A stretch of DNA of 64,000 nt from Ctena decussata (Eukaryota; Mollusca; Bivalvia; Lucinida; Lucinidae), in contig OZ022511.1 in the NCBI GenBank assembly GCA_963989385.1, positions 26,406,503 to 26,470,502 of the forward strand, written 5' to 3'. Positions within the stretch are counted from its first letter, which is position 1; each line of letters opens with the position of its first letter. Below are positions 63,230 through 64,000 of the stretch, piece by piece. A program made the position numbers and the translations under genes. A model generated the notes under the pieces. The model was given only the letters and a program-made list of their open reading frames with translations. It was not told the origin of the DNA and made no database searches.

Positions 63230-63450
63230 TAACGAAGTAAAGTGACCCCCATAGAACATAGAATATCGACCCCCCGGTCATTATTATTTAAAGAATAGTG
63301 ACTCCCTGGTCATAATTTTATGACTCCCCGGTCATAATATTATGACCCCTTACACGAAATAAATCGACCCCTCGCGAAGAAATGTTACCCCCCATAGAAT
63401 AACGACCCCCGGGCATTATTCTTTAAAACATGTGACCCCGACCCCCCACC
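63230..63450. repeat. GACCCCCGGTCATAAT-word repeat
   Basis: Short degenerate units alternate GACCCCC(GG) with GGTCATAATTTTATGACC-like palindromic pieces. Related pieces recur at the right edge of the window (about 63930-64000), so an element may continue outside. The minus-strand frame 63385-63651 starting MSHRCVQYTRND crosses a TTTC/TTTA repeat that produces its hydrophobic run; not accepted as a signal peptide. Confidence 0.45.
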
Positions 63451-64000
63451 CCTGCCGATCATAATAACAATAATAATAAGCCCACTGCGCGAAGTTAAAT
63501 GACAATGCGTGAAATCGAAAGGAACGTCATGCCGTCTCACAAACCCACACCGGCCTTCCACACAACAGCCTGTACAAGGAAATAAGCAAATAAATAAAGA
63601 AAGAAAGAAAAGTAAGTCATTCCGAGTATACTGTACGCATCTATGGCTCATACGATTTCATTAACACAATTAAGCCTAGCGTCTTCAAAAAGAGACAGAG
63701 GCAAACGAGCAGACCAAGATTAGACGCAGCAGAAATGCGGGTCTGATTATTTTCTTCATTGAATCGCTCACCAGAGTGAAGAAAAAAAGGTAAAAAAATC
63801 AAACTAATGTCACCGCTTGAACAAACCTGATACTATATGAATCCCAAAAAGCTGGATATTATATTTTCAATATCATCAGATGTTTAGGAGAAGAAGAATT
63901 TTAAAGATTTATAACATATTGGCATAACGAACATGTCGGTCATTATTCTATAGAAAAAAATGACACCGTTCTAAAAGATACTGACTCCCGTTAACCCCCT

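Noticed and set aside
63385..63651. Possible signal-peptide exon starting MSHRCVQYTRND for the copy 2 cassette
   Set aside because: The hydrophobic run comes from a TTTC/TTTA simple repeat, no phase-1 donor follows at a suitable place, and copy 1 has no counterpart.

Overview
The window looks like AT-rich nuclear DNA of a marine invertebrate, most likely a bivalve mollusc. This is an inference from three things: dense non-autonomous repeats of bivalve style (tRNA-headed SINEs, elements built of ~150-bp tandem units with a CG-rich microsatellite, many foldback/TIR elements), intron-split genes, and apple/PAN-type domains on a mucin-like stalk. There is no bacterial-style gene arrangement, no rRNA, and no CRISPR.

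Large-scale layout. The window is two diverged copies of one segment in direct orientation. Copy 1 runs from position 1 to about 28.7 kb and probably starts before the window. Copy 2 runs from about 32.76 to 63.0 kb. A ~4-kb spacer (28.7-32.76 kb) separates them. The aligned blocks are 1-3890 with 32757-46480, 15163-18125 with 46490-52955, and 20525-28690 with 52955-63030. The differences between copies are mostly clean insertions, so one copy often supplies the empty site for an element in the other.

Coding content. Only one gene type is supported, on the minus strand, once in each copy. Three exons are visible per copy: a 10-cysteine domain exon, an 8-cysteine PAN/apple-like exon, and a large Ser/Thr-rich exon ending in a transmembrane helix and a very short tail. 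Copy 1 exons are 28387-28632, 27614-27841 and 20919-21877. Copy 2 exons are 62656-62916, 59155-59382 and 54224-55173. All visible splice junctions are phase 1. Neither cassette has a recognisable first exon with start codon and signal peptide in the window. They are either two tandem genes with distant 5' exons or alternative cassettes of one gene. A decayed LINE 3' end (29359-29550) is the only other protein-coding remnant I could read.

Repeats. Copy 1 carries a 10.1-kb giant foldback element (4443-14557, TA flanks, TIR starting CAGKTGCG) with nested insertions. Copy 2 carries a composite nested insertion (35305-39955), tandem-unit elements of the Pearl/Helitron-like kind (32858-34510, 41288-42522, 43220-44390, 49501-51150, 53236-54115, about 59845-61150), a TTAA-flanked TIR element (48345-49178), a 673-bp foldback (56628-57300), a retroposon-like insert with a 10-bp target duplication (44515-45213), and a CGACC-word element (47319-48159). 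Two copies of one tRNA-headed SINE (26059-26328 plus, 45650-45928 minus) both have clear target-site duplications. All coordinates and homologies were read by eye, so element edges may be off by a few bases, or by more where marked 'about'.
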